Of a DNA stretch of 64,000 nt, positions 11,185 to 22,452 are shown piece by piece (position 1 is the first letter of the stretch; the number at the start of each line of letters is the position of its first letter). The notes under the pieces were generated by a model that did not search any database, had not been told where the DNA came from, and saw only the letters and a list, made by a program, of their open reading frames with translations. The DNA lies in the NCBI GenBank assembly GCA_032988165.1, contig JANTQF010000087.1, forward strand, positions 1-64,000, in the 5' to 3' direction. The DNA is from Emmonsiellopsis sp. PD_33 (taxonomy: Eukaryota > Ascomycota > Eurotiomycetes > Onygenales > Ajellomycetaceae). The position numbers were made by a program, and so were the translations under genes.

Positions 11185-12162
11185 AGTTGATTCGTGTTGA
11201 ACGGACGGAAAGGGAGACCTTGTTGAAGACCTCACAGTTCAAAGAGCGGGAAGTGAGGAAACAAAACGAACGCGGTTCTAGCGAGAGACGGGCTCAAGAG
11301 GAGGGAATAGTAGTTCTTCTCGAATTCGCCTTGGCTTTGCCTACGTAACTTGAACGATAGGATAGGGCGTTGTACAAGTAAAAGCACAGCTCTCTCTTGC
11401 TGACTGGCGGCGGAACAAACCCACAAAAACAGCGACGGGGAAGCTGCAGGTTTTAAGAGACGGGCCAGGAGAGCTTGGAGAAATTTTCCCTGGTTGTTCC
11501 CATCCGCAAGCCGTGGAGTCTAATATAAAATTCGAGATCCGTGGCGGGCGGTGGAGATGTTGAGTTCGGGAGTTTTTTGTCGCCGCCGGCGCTTGGCCAA
11601 TGACGTCGTTGGAACCACGGCTGACTCAGCCCGAGCGGCGGCCGGGCGCCAAGAAATGATCGCCGAGCCGTGGGCTGAGAAGGGAAACGCAATCCTATTG
11701 GTCGAGAGCGGCCAGCCATGGTACATCGTGCCGCATAGTGGCGTGTATGGCGCACAATGTCACTCGCGGAGGAGAGCGGTCTGCGCAGGTTCAGCGCGGC
11801 GCGTGTAACTTGTGGCCGGAAGAGGCTTTCGTACGAGAGAATGGTGGTTCGCAGAATAATTCGTAACATTATACGGAGTAATAATAACAACAACGATATT
11901 GTCGTGTAATTCATCATTGTCCAATGCGACTCGGTAAAGTTTAAGAGACGAGGATTTCTTGGCGCGCTCTAGGCCTAACTACCCATGGTACGTCATGCCA
12001 CGTGACCCGTCTCGCCCTGACCCAATATCAAACCCTAATTCTTACAGCTTCATCTTCATTTTCCAGACGCCGCGAATACTACAGGATTATATACCCAGAA
12101 AGTGGCCCATATATCGGCTCCTATAACCCTGTCTGCCATCTATTAAATTCCCTGCGCCCATC
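11185..12162. promoter_or_regulatory. Shared promoter of choline oxidase and betaine-aldehyde dehydrogenase
   Basis: A 978-bp head-to-head intergenic region. It contains a CCAAT box at 11597-11601 directly followed by TGACGTCG, a TACGTCA half-CRE at 11989-11995 and a CACGTG E-box at 11999-12004, about 160 bp before the dehydrogenase ATG. A TACGGAGTA nonamer lies at 11872-11880. Co-regulation of the two genes by choline is likely from the layout, but this is inference. Confidence 0.55.
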
Positions 12163-13727
12163 ATGTCACCCTCGCAATACTCCCCCACACGCCTCTTCTA
12201 CGACGGCCAGGCGCAAAGCTCCACCTCCGGCAAACTTTTCCAATCCATTGACCCCTCCACCGGCGCCGTGCTCGCAGACGTCGAAGCTTCATCCCATAGA
12301 GATGTCGATGCCGCCATCAACTCTGCCCGAAACGCATTCCCCTCGTGGTCGCAGACCTCCCCCACCGCCCGTGCCCGAGTCCTCATAAAAGCATCCCAGC
12401 TCCTCCGCGCCCGAAACGATGAGATCGCAAAGGTTGAAACACAAGATACAGGCAAGCCGTTTTCGGAAACGAGTACGGTAGATGTCGTCACGGGCGCGGA
12501 TGTGCTGGAGTATTTTGCGAATATGGTTGGCGGCGGCGGGTTGAATGGGGAGAGCACTCAACTGCGAGAGGATGCGTGGGTATATACGAAGAAAGAGCCG
12601 TTGGGCGTTTGTGCTGGAATTGGCGCATGGAATTATCCTATCCAGATGTAAGTTCTGCATATCCATCTCCCCAATATCCCATCCCTCCCATCTAACGCCA
12701 TAAACCCAGAGCCCTCTGGAAATCCGCCCCCTGCCTCGCCGCCGGCAACACCATGGTCTACAAACCCAGCGAATTCACCCCACTCCACGGCCTCATCCTC
12801 GCCAAAATCTACTCCGAAGCCGGCCTACCCCCGGGCGTCTTCAACGTCGTCAACGGCGCCGGCGACGTCGGCGCCTACCTCACCGCCCACCCCTCCATCG
12901 CCAAAGTCTCCTTCACCGGCCAGGTAGCCACAGGCAAGAAAGTCGCCGGCTCCGCCGCCAGCAACATGAAATACGTCACCATGGAACTAGGCGGCAAATC
13001 CCCGCTCCTCATCCTCCCCGACGCAGACATTGAATCCGCCGTCGACGGCGCCATGATGGCCAACTTCTTCAGCACGGGCCAGGTATGCACGAACGGGACG
13101 CGCGTGTTCGTCCCGCGCACGCTCAAACAGGCGTTCGAAACCCGCCTACTGGAGAAGATGCAATACGTCCGCGCGGGACCCGTAATGGACATGTCGACAA
13201 ACTTCGGCCCGCTCGTCTCCGCAACCCACTACGACAAAGTAACCAGCTACATCCGGCACGGCATCGAAACTGACCGCGCCACCCTGCTCTACGGCGGTTT
13301 ACACCAGCCCACTTCCCTGCCCGAAAACCTCCGCTCGGGCTTCTGGATCGCCCCTACAGTCTTCACTGATTGTACGGATTCCATGAAGATCGTGCGCGAG
13401 GAGATTTTCGGCCCCGTCATGTCCATTCTGACATATGATAGTGTCGAGGAGGCGGTGAGGCGGGCGAATGAGACGGAGCTGGGGCTGGCGGCGGGCGTGT
13501 TCACGCGGGATATCAATATGGCGCATAGGGTGATTGCGCGGTTGGAGGCGGGGATTACGTGGATTAATTCGTGGGGGGAGAGCCCGGCGGAGATGAGCGT
13601 GGGTGGGTGGAAGGAGAGTGGGTTGGGGGTTGAGAATGGGCGGAGGGGGATTGAGGCGTGGGTGAGGAATAAGAGTACGCTGGTTGATATGAGTGGGGCA
13701 ATTGGGACGGTTTTTACGAAGTTGTAG
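12163..13727 (+). CDS. badA: Betaine-aldehyde dehydrogenase (ALDH family)
   Basis: Exons 12163-12647 and 12710-13727 (intron 62 bp) give 500 aa, the usual ALDH length. It oxidises betaine aldehyde to glycine betaine with NAD(P)+ in the cytosol or peroxisome. Seen motifs: the Rossmann loop VSFTGQVATG, the general base in MELGGKSP (E254), the nucleophile in STGQVCTNG (C288), and the late EEIFGPVMSIL motif. The head-to-head choline oxidase gene makes the choline pathway the best assignment, though ALDH substrate is hard to tell from sequence alone. The pair lets the fungus use choline as a carbon and nitrogen source or make the osmolyte glycine betaine. Confidence 0.9.
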
Positions 13728-14485
13728 ATGGGGGGGGTCCATATCTTATGATAACTGGGAGGGGGGGTATGAATGAATAAATGTAAGAAATATATCCATT
13801 GGCAATTTATTTTAGCAAGTTGATGAAAATTGCGCTTCCTGTTGATGTTTTAGTTCGTGAGCTATCTATATCATACCCTGGTCGTCACATTTATATATAC
13901 CACACGTCTTACTCAAAAACAACAACAATAGTAAATAAATAAATAAACAGCTCCAGGCTATATTGTACATTCCTCTCTATAACGTTCCCCTGCAAACACA
14001 GGCATTTTTTAAAAGCTATCAGTGAGCAGTTATCCTACAATACTATATATCCACGCATGCATAAATTGAATCAATCTCCGTAGAAAAGAAAAGAAAACGA
14101 AAAAAAGAAAAAAGACAAAATCCGCTTGATGTGAGTAGATAGTATGCCAATGTAGACGTATGTTGGTAAAGAAAAGAAGAAGAAGAAAAATACAAAACCT
14201 AAATAAAGGAAAATGGCGGAGATATCTCGAGTGAGGTCATAACTGTGTCGTGAAAAAAAGGGGGAGAAAAGGGAGAAATAGAAATAGAAGAAACAAACAG
14301 AAAAAGAAAAGAAAAGCAACCGTCCTCTATCCAACCCCACCGAACCACGTATCCTTTTTAATAATTGCAAGTCAATAGATTTTTCAATCCACACCGGTCA
14401 GGTCAGCCTTATGTGTGGGCATCATCTCCATCTCCATCCAGGGGGGGGAAATATAGTCACTTAACCCCCCTCCCCAGCTACCCAC
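13728..14485. other. Convergent intergenic region
   Basis: It lies between the 3' ends of the betaine-aldehyde dehydrogenase (+) and the glucosamine-6-phosphate deaminase (-). It is AT-rich and purine-rich, with A/G tracts at 14080-14310. Nothing coding or structured was recognised beyond simple-sequence DNA. Confidence 0.6.
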
Positions 14486-15994
14486 CTACTCCCCATGAAT
14501 CCTCGACGCCATCCGATCAAACACCAACTCCCCATCGCCCGCCCCCGCCTTCTCCTCCTGCTTAGCCCCAAACAGCCTCTCATCCAACCCCGCAATCGCC
14601 GAATCCCTCAGTCTCGACGACATGCTATCCGGCGTCAACTCATCCAGCACATCCTGCCCACTCGCCGCGCGATGGAAGCCCGACGTGTCGATGGTGAGCT
14701 TCCCGCCGCGCCCGACGGGCGTCCTGGCCGCCGCGCTGTCAGTCTCGTCTGGCGGGGTGATGGGGTATTGTTTCGTGCGGTGGACGAGGGGCGGGCCCTG
14801 GGTGCGTGCGTCCGTGCCGGATTGTTCGATTGAGGTGAAGTACTGTTTTTTCGGCGTTTTAGCTAGGATAACTAACTAGGAATATGGATTCAAGTGGGTG
14901 GCGTGATTTACCTTGACGGTCTTAACCTTCAACTCCAACGTCGCATCCTCATCACACACCACCAGCGGATGCTGATGCAGCTGCAGCGCGCTCATCGTCC
15001 ACATGTGGTTGACACCCCCCTCCAACCCCATCTGCACGGCCATCGCCTTGTGCGCGCCCGTAGCAACAATCACCACCTCCCTCGCCTCCATAATCGTCTT
15101 GATCCCCACCGTCAGCGCCTTGCGCGGCACCTTGTCCACGTCGTTGTCGAAGAAGCGCGAGTTCGCGAGGATCGTGTCGTAGGCGAGTGTCTTGACGCGG
15201 GTGCGCGAGTTTAGGCTGGAGCCTGGTTCGTTGAAGGCGATGTGGCCATCTGGGCCGACGCCGCCGAGGAAGAGGTCGATGCCCCCTGCGCTGAGGATTT
15301 TGGATTCGTAAGAGGCGCATTCGGCGGCGAGGTCTGCGGCGTTGCCGTTTAGGATGTTGATGTTTTGGGGGGGGATGTCGACGTGGGAGAATAGGTGTTT
15401 GTACATGAAGCTGTGGTAGCTTTGCGGGTGGTCGCGGGGGAGGTTGACGTATTCGTCCTGGGGAGTTGGGGGAGGGGGGTTAGTTTCTTGTCTCAGGGGG
15501 GGTTTCCCGTTGGCAAGGGGTAGGGCTTATCTACCATGTTGAAAGTGATGACATGTTTGAAAGAGATTTCGCCAGCTTTATACCGCTGGACAAGTATACG
15601 GTAAATAATCTCTGGGCTGCTTCCTGTTGGCAGACCGAGGACGAACGGCCTGTCTGCTGTGGGAGCGAATTGCTTGATACGGCCTACATGGAGACGAAGC
15701 GATGGGTCAAAAATATGGTCATTTTCATTGATGGGTGGATGAACGGATATAAACAAACAGATGACGACACCGGTACAGGAAATAGGAGAGAGAGATGGTA
15801 TAGCAATACATGCTGGTGCAAATACATGGGGAAAAGGGACAATATAGATATGGCATGCACGTCATGACATACTGATGAGATAGTCCGCAACATATTCTGA
15901 TACGGTCTGCGGGTTGTTCCTAATTATAACCCTCCTTTAAACAGGTATTAGCCAATACATCGCGAAAGAAGAGCTGAGGGGAGACGCCTTACAT
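14486..15994 (-). CDS. dam1: Glucosamine-6-phosphate deaminase
   Basis: Five exons: 15994-15993, 15934-15873, 15683-15535, 15457-14912 and 14842-14486; 371 aa. The start codon is itself interrupted: AT in the first exon, G in the second, across a 58-bp GTAAGG..AAAG intron with a CTAAT branch. With this start the catalytic residues are D72 (TFNMDEY), D141/H143 (GVGPDGHIAFNE) and E148, exactly the numbers of E. coli NagB, which supports the model. The enzyme turns glucosamine-6-P into fructose-6-P and ammonia, the last step of GlcNAc use. After the conserved 260-residue domain comes a hydrophilic tail of about 110 residues absent from bacterial NagB. The gene is divergent from the GH3 gene over 1.9 kb. 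Confidence 0.95.
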
Positions 15995-17867
15995 GATGGT
16001 TGATTTGAGGGGGTCTAGCTGTTGGCTGGCGACAGGGAGCTCGGAAGCTGAAGATGATGGTGATGCTGCTTGATGAGCTGTTTCGGCAGAGGACAGGTCG
16101 GATTAGGTTTCAAGAGGAGGTAGTAATCAAGGCCAACTAGTAAGCGTGGTGGTGTATGAAGAGAGAGAGAATATGCAGGCGGGAAAAGAAGCTGCCAAAG
16201 CAAAGATATAGACCGGCAATCCATTCACCGTACAACAGCAATGTGAAGGAATTCCGATTTCCTTGTCTCCATTTTGCCCCCGCCATCCTTTGTTTGCCTG
16301 TCAACTGACAGTAGTATTGAAACCCTGTGTTAATAAAATGCCTATTTCTAAGCCGGGCAACTCATCATTCTAACATCATCATCCGCAAGCTACCGAGCCA
16401 CCACGCAAGCCGTCCACCAGTCACATAGGGGCGCGGGAAGCATGGCCGTGAGGTTGGGTGGGCAAATTCCCCGTTCCTCGAATCCGGCGGGCATCGTTGC
16501 AGGTATAAGTGACATTACCAGGTGGTATGGATTTGCTGGTGGGAATTCGAAAATGATGGATACGCAGGATTATCATCTCTTTTTCCTCACACTGTCTGCC
16601 ATACACGGTGACAATACACCTAGCAATGGGGGGATGGGAGATGATACCGTACGGTTAGTATGAAGAAGAGGTACAATTAAGCTACCGTCCGTCTCCAGAC
16701 CCAATGGCTACGGGGCTAGCGGTTCATTCATTCGGGAATCGGGTTTGACGGCGAGAGGGTCGGGTTCGAAGTTCTCCAGTCTTGGTATTTATCTGGACCC
16801 ATCCGGCCCTAGGTTTGGGGGTCCAATGTAACGGTTGTAACCTTGGAAGACGAGAGTTGAAGAACGAAAGGACCGGCAAACCCAGTTTCTTCACACTTTC
16901 TGCGCCAGGGTGGGTTGTAAGGAGAACAGTGCTCCGTCAGAGTCTGCCATGATCCAGCTGGGAAAATGGGGAACATCCATATATTAGTTACCGGCGTGTA
17001 TCGCCTGTGGGGGAACCTTGGAAGATGCCATGTTCCACGTTTTCTGGAAGGGCGATTCGGGTGGAGAGAGCTGGGCTGCAACCCAATCCACCAGCATTAA
17101 TAAGTTAGACGTGCCCGGGAAGTCAACCGAAAGACTCAACCCAATCATGAGCAGCAGAGAGTCTCTGGACTCTCCCCCGCGTGGCTGGCGGTGTATCCGG
17201 ATAGTTTGGGTTGAGCAGCGAGCTCGGCGGACGTTTGGCAGGCTAGCTCAACGTTGGTGCATGAAACGAACTCGGCGCGCAGTCCCTATCTAGCGACCTC
17301 TTGGCGAGAACAGGGTCGAGATAGCGCAGTTTGAGAGCGTATCTCCCGTAGTCCATCTGTAGACTGTCGTGGTGGTGGTGGTGGTGGTGGTTGATATCAC
17401 AGCTAGCAGCCTTAGTCAGACTCGGCTATCCAGCTTAGCCCGTCCTGGCCCGATTGGGACTGCGACCACCGACGACGTTTTCCCAGCAGCCTCACCATAG
17501 TCTGACTCTCATGAACCCGGCCAGCTTCAGTCTGACACTCGCACTCCCGACCAGGGCCAGCATCCCCTCCGAGAGCTAGCCAAGCTGCTGCTGCGGCCAA
17601 TCCGCGTCGAGCTCCTCCAAGCGCCACTTGTGTCCACTGCAACTCCAACTGCACTGCGACTGTGACCGTGACAGTGGGCTTCTCCTCCAGCAGAAATACC
17701 ACGCTCAGGTCTCTGCCACCCCCGATCTACAGCCGTCTCCCCACGCTGACGTTGGCTGCTGTCCTGCCCTGCTTCGGCTATTGCTCGCTGTCCCCCGCCT
17801 TGCCTGCCCGGCTGTCTTGACTCGCGTCTCCCCGCTGGCGTGAGAGCTCAGACGCGGGTTAGTGCCC
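15995..17867. promoter_or_regulatory. Divergent promoter region, deaminase / GH3
   Basis: A 1.9 kb region with both promoters of two GlcNAc-related genes transcribed away from each other. It contains a TGG trinucleotide repeat at 17370-17392, and the stretch before the GH3 ATG is C-rich on the plus strand. Several short frames start at ATG (for example 17018-17293 +) but none has recognisable content. No clear Ndt80-type MSE (CRCAAAW core) was found by eye. Confidence 0.5.
17370..17392 (+). repeat. TGG trinucleotide microsatellite
   Basis: Seven to eight TGG units in the promoter side of the GH3 gene, about 480 bp before its ATG. Confidence 0.85.
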
Positions 17868-20800
17868 ATGGCGGCCGCCAAGGACATTGAGCTCTCCCCA
17901 GAGTGGGAGAGCTTCGATAGGTACGATTGTAACTTGTCTCTTCATTGGTGGTGGTGGTGCTGCTTAGTCTTCACATGTGGGCTGTCTCCCCGCGCGGAGA
18001 GCTGCCATTGTTCTGTGTCCTCCGTGGTTATCCCATCCCCCTTCTTATATGTAACCGTCCACTGTTGTAAATGCTGCCCAAGCATTCCACTCCCATAATT
18101 CCATAATCTATCCCACTGTGCCCGTTGCTACACCCGCCGTCAGCTGTGTCCAAGCTCTCCGCGCTTCTCGCGCTTCCCTGGACCCCCCCCCCCCCCCTTA
18201 CCGCGCAAAGAGATGTCTTGAACGTGCTTGGGCTAACTGAGACCTCGCCACCATGCGCGACTTTGGCTACAGGCAGATGGGCCAGCTCTTTGTAATGGGC
18301 TTTGATGGAACTAGCGTCACTCCGCAGATACGCTCTCTCATCGAAGACTATCATATCGGGTCCATCATTTTAACCGCCAAAAATCTAAAATGTGCAGACT
18401 TCCCTTTCCCTTGCGTTTTTCGTTCGTCTTACATTACGTTTGTTTCCCGCTCCGCGGAACATAAGCTCTGTCTGTGATTGGATACCTCCCTCCTCCCAGA
18501 TCCGCTACGCGTTTATGGGTGGAGCCGTAATACTTTATGCATAAATTTTAGTGATATCAGAAGCTGATACCTCAATGTAGCGGCAGAAGAAACGACCAAG
18601 CTCGTCCTTGAGCTACAAACTATTGCCCGGAATGCCGGGCATGCCGCTCCGCTGATGATCGGCCTCGACCAGGAGAATGGCGGTGTCAACAGTTTATTCG
18701 ATGAAATTTACATCCGTCAATTCCCCAGTGCCATGGGGATGGCCGCCACAGGTTCAAAAACCTTGGCCAGAGAGGTCGCAAAGGCTACCGCCCATGAGCT
18801 CAGTGCTGTTGGCGTGAATTGGATTCTCGGGCCCGTCCTGGATGTTTTAACCAATGCGAGAAATCAACCACTAGGAGTGCGGAGCATAGGAGATGATCCC
18901 CAGGAGGTGTCCGCTTATGGTGTGGAGTTTATCAAGGGCTACCAAGATGCGGGTCTGGTTACCTGCGGGAAACATTTCCCTTCATACGGAAATCTTGACT
19001 TCTTAGGTTCTTCGACTGATGTTCCAACCATCTCGGAATCACTGGAGCAGCTCAGTCTGAGTGCCCTGGTTCCTTTCCGGAATGCCATAACGAAGGGCTT
19101 AGATTCGATGATGGTGGGGGGATGCGCCATGTCGTCTGCTGGGTTTAATGTTATGCATGCCTGCCTGTCAGAACAGGTGGTAGATGACCTCCTGCGGAAG
19201 GATCTGAAATTCGATGGAGTCGTCGTATCAGAATGTCTAGAAATGGAGGCACTCAGCTACAACATAGGTGTTGGCGGCGGCACAGTCATGGCCATGAAGG
19301 CGGGCTGTGATTTAATCCTCCTGTGCCGGTCCTTCTCAGTTCAACAGGAGGCTATCAATGGACTGAAACTAGGAGTAGAGAACGGAATTATTAATAAAGA
19401 TCGGATACGGCAGTCGTTACGAAGAGTTTTGGATATGAAGGCACGATGCACCTCGTGGGAAAAAGCGTTGAACCCTCCAGGCATCAGCCTGCTGTCGAAA
19501 ATGCAGCCATCCCACACCAATCTATCTACCCGAGCATATAACAGCTCGCTTGCAGTTGTGAGAGACAAGCACAACTATCTCCCCTTAACGAACATTCTCG
19601 AACCAGACGAGGAGCTTTTACTTCTTACGCCTCTTGTCAAGCCATTACCTGCATCTGCAGCATCACTATCTCTACTCGAAAACCTAAATCGATCAGTGTT
19701 ATCAAGCGATACGATCTCATGGGAACGCAGTGCTTCGGTTGCTAGCGGTGAGAGTGTTTTCAAAGAATTTGGGCGATCGCTTGCCCGACAAAGGAGTGGA
19801 CGGGTCTTGCATACCTCCTACACGGCTAATGGAGTCCGACCCGTGCATGAGAATTTAATCGACCGAGCGAATGCAGTCATCGTCGTTACCGCCGATGCAA
19901 ACAGAAATTTATACCAGAACGGATTCGCAAAACATGTTTCCCTAATATGCAACTCTCAATTTTCTGCTAGCGGTGAGCGCCGCGCCAAGCCATTGATAGT
20001 GGTAGCAGTCAGTTCGCCATATGATTTCGCCACGGATCCGTCTATAGGGACATACATCTGCACCTTTGACTTTACAGAAACTGCCTTGCAAGCGTTGGTA
20101 AAAATCCTACATGGAGAGCTAACGCCCACTGGCTCACTTCCTGGCTCCCTTAGCCATAGCCAGCGTCTCCAACAGTCCAGACAACACTGGCTGGTAGAGA
20201 ACTGGAACGAAGACCGAGATGCACACGCGCTAGATAAGCTCCTCTATTCTGTGCGCGAGGACGGAACCCAAGGCCAAAGATCAGAACTTGCAAGCGTGAC
20301 CTCGAATACTTTTCTTCTCCGCAATAACGATGTGGAGGAGGCTCATTTCGTCGTCCGCAACAGCAGCACACATGCACTATATGGATTCTGCTCTACGTAT
20401 TACTTCAAATCCACCGGAACCGGAGTCATCGGCGCACTAATCGTAGATCCCTCAAGGCGAAGGATGTCAATCGGCCACTCCCTCCACAACCGCGCAATCC
20501 GCACGCTGGTCCACCGCCCCAGCGTCCGTAGATTCCAACTCGGGTCCAGATTACCAGGGATATATCTAGGGATCCCAACAGGGAATCCCGTAGAACGGAA
20601 AAGACTGCGACAGTGGTTTGCTGATCTGGGATGGAACACCGCCCTCTCCCGACCCGTCTGCAGCATGGTGCTTCGCAACCTTGAAAACTGGACGCCGCCG
20701 GAAGGCCTAACGAAAGTCCTACAAAGCTCGGATGTAGACTACGATCTTGTCTATGGCTGGGAATATGCGGATTCTGTCCTCGACCACGTGAAGACAAATT

Positions 20801-21338
20801 CCCGTCTGGGAGTTATGGAGATTTATCGGCGCGGACTAAGCGGCGCGCCCGGGAGTGGGATCATAAGAGCGAAGCGACGCGAGGACGGGACGATATTGGG
20901 TACTGTGGTTGTTTATAACTCCACGTCGACGCTGGCGGAGTCTGTTCCGGCGATTAGAGAAGCGCATACCACTGCAGGCGGGATTTCGTCGCCTGTTATT
21001 TCACCCTCCGTGGGAGAGTATGCGACGTTAATGCAGGGGCTGATATTGTTGGGGATCAAGCAGATTAGGAAGCAGGGGGCTAGTGCGGTGGTGTTGGATT
21101 GTGTATGTTTCCTCTACCCATCATTCATTCCTCATCCCTTCGACCTGATTAACAACATCGTGGTCCATACTTTTTCTATCACCTTCCCAACGTGAGCCTA
21201 GCTAAATAATAATTTTTCAAACAGGTTGACGGGGACGGGAACTTTGACAGTCTCTCCGCCATGGGATTCTCTGTCCTCCACAGCTTCGATGAGGTCACTT
21301 GTGATGCTGCGACGTGGAATTTGATGTCTGCGCCGTAA
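17868..21338 (+). CDS. nag3: GH3 beta-N-acetylglucosaminidase-like protein with C-terminal GNAT region
   Basis: Exons 17868-17920, 18273-18391, 18581-21102 and 21225-21338 give 935 aa; phases agree throughout. Residues ~18-350 form a GH3 barrel like bacterial NagZ (LFVMGFDG, LDQENGGVNSLF, GVNWILGPVLDV, CGKHFPSYG at ~188-194, VVVSECLEM at ~273-279). No signal peptide is present, so it should work inside the cell, freeing GlcNAc from small chitin or glycan fragments. Residues ~600-935 look like one or two GNAT acetyltransferase folds (IVDPSRRRMSIGHSL resembles the acetyl-CoA loop). At the usual nucleophile Asp (S/T-D) there is Glu (E275), and the NagZ Asp-x-His acid/base dyad is not visible, so activity or mechanism may differ. 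The first intron is long (352 bp, CTAAC branch); an internal ATG at 18253 is an alternative start. Confidence 0.88.
18183..18197 (+). repeat. C15 homopolymer in GH3 intron 1
   Basis: A run of 15 C inside the long first intron, 35 bp before the branch-like CTAAC. Its length may vary between strains or reflect sequencing slippage. Confidence 0.8.
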
Positions 21339-22452
21339 TGAGACATGTTTACGTATAGTGCTTATGCCTAATGCCAACTGACAGCGTTCACCCTCCCTCC
21401 CGCTTCCTAACTCCGCTCTTGACCCATTTATACTTGCCAGAACATCCTCCGCTGCAAAGCCCTCTTGAGCCCGTGGATTTTTCCGGTTGCAATTTGGTAG
21501 TAAATTCTGCCTGCCAGCTTCCTTCTCGAAAGCCATCTTGCACTTCGCTCTTCTCTACATATTTTTTCGGTCATTTTCGGGTAGAAGCTTGGGGTTTATA
21601 ACCTACACATACGATTGACACTCTTACATCTTCTTCTTCTTTTTATTTAACTGGTCATCTCTTTCTCCCCCCCCCCCCCCTTGTACCTTTACTTCTTCTT
21701 CCTATGACTACCTGGTTCTTTCCCCCCCTTTCTCTTTATTATTTTCATTTTTCATGTATATACCATATACCCCCTCCCTAGCCTATCTACATTGTTGGCT
21801 GTCATGTTGTAGCTAGTCTAATTTTACCTATCTTGTTCTTGTTTTGTTAAATTTTGGCCTGGTTAAGTTAGTAGTTAACTGATTTTTTTTGTTTGTTTGG
21901 TATGGGATATGGGGTTGATATTGAAATGGAAAGATTTCTCTCTCCCTCCTTTCCTCCCTTTCTTTCTTTCTTCTTTCAGGAAATGCGAATTCAAGAAACG
22001 GATCTGCTCAGATCTATTTTATCCATCCATTCATTTGGTCAATTAACAAAAGCAAACTCACACCGTCCTGCTTTCCGGATAGTTGCATATTTTGCCTTTG
22101 CTGGCAAAATAGATGGTGGATAATGGGTGATAAGTGATAGGTGATGGATGATGGATGAGGGGGGAAGGGGGGTGCAAGCTAGGTAAATAATATGGAAAAA
22201 AAATCAATATATACAATGAATTGAAAAATATCCAATTGCAACCGCAACGCAACGCAATGCAATGGAATACCTACACCAGTACCAGTGCCTGTGCATCACT
22301 AGCTAACTAGCTAAATAGCGAACTATCGAAGTCTTGGGCCAACACTGCACGGATATTCAGCCACCCTAATGGTCTCATTCCATACCATCTTGACACTATT
22401 TTTCATACCCCACGCGTTCCTGCCGGTTCCAGGTCCGGGTAGGGTCGGGCGT
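21339..22452. other. Convergent intergenic region, pyrimidine-rich
   Basis: It lies between the GH3 gene and the AA9 gene, whose 3' ends face each other. CT-rich plus strand (21620-21990) includes a 14-base C run at 21667-21680. No gene was recognised. Confidence 0.6.

Noticed and set aside
18253..18391. Internal ATG at 18253 as start of the GH3 protein
   Set aside because: The upstream exon 17868-17920 joins in phase with CTAAC branch and CTACAG acceptor and gives a natural N-terminus; kept only as an alternative.
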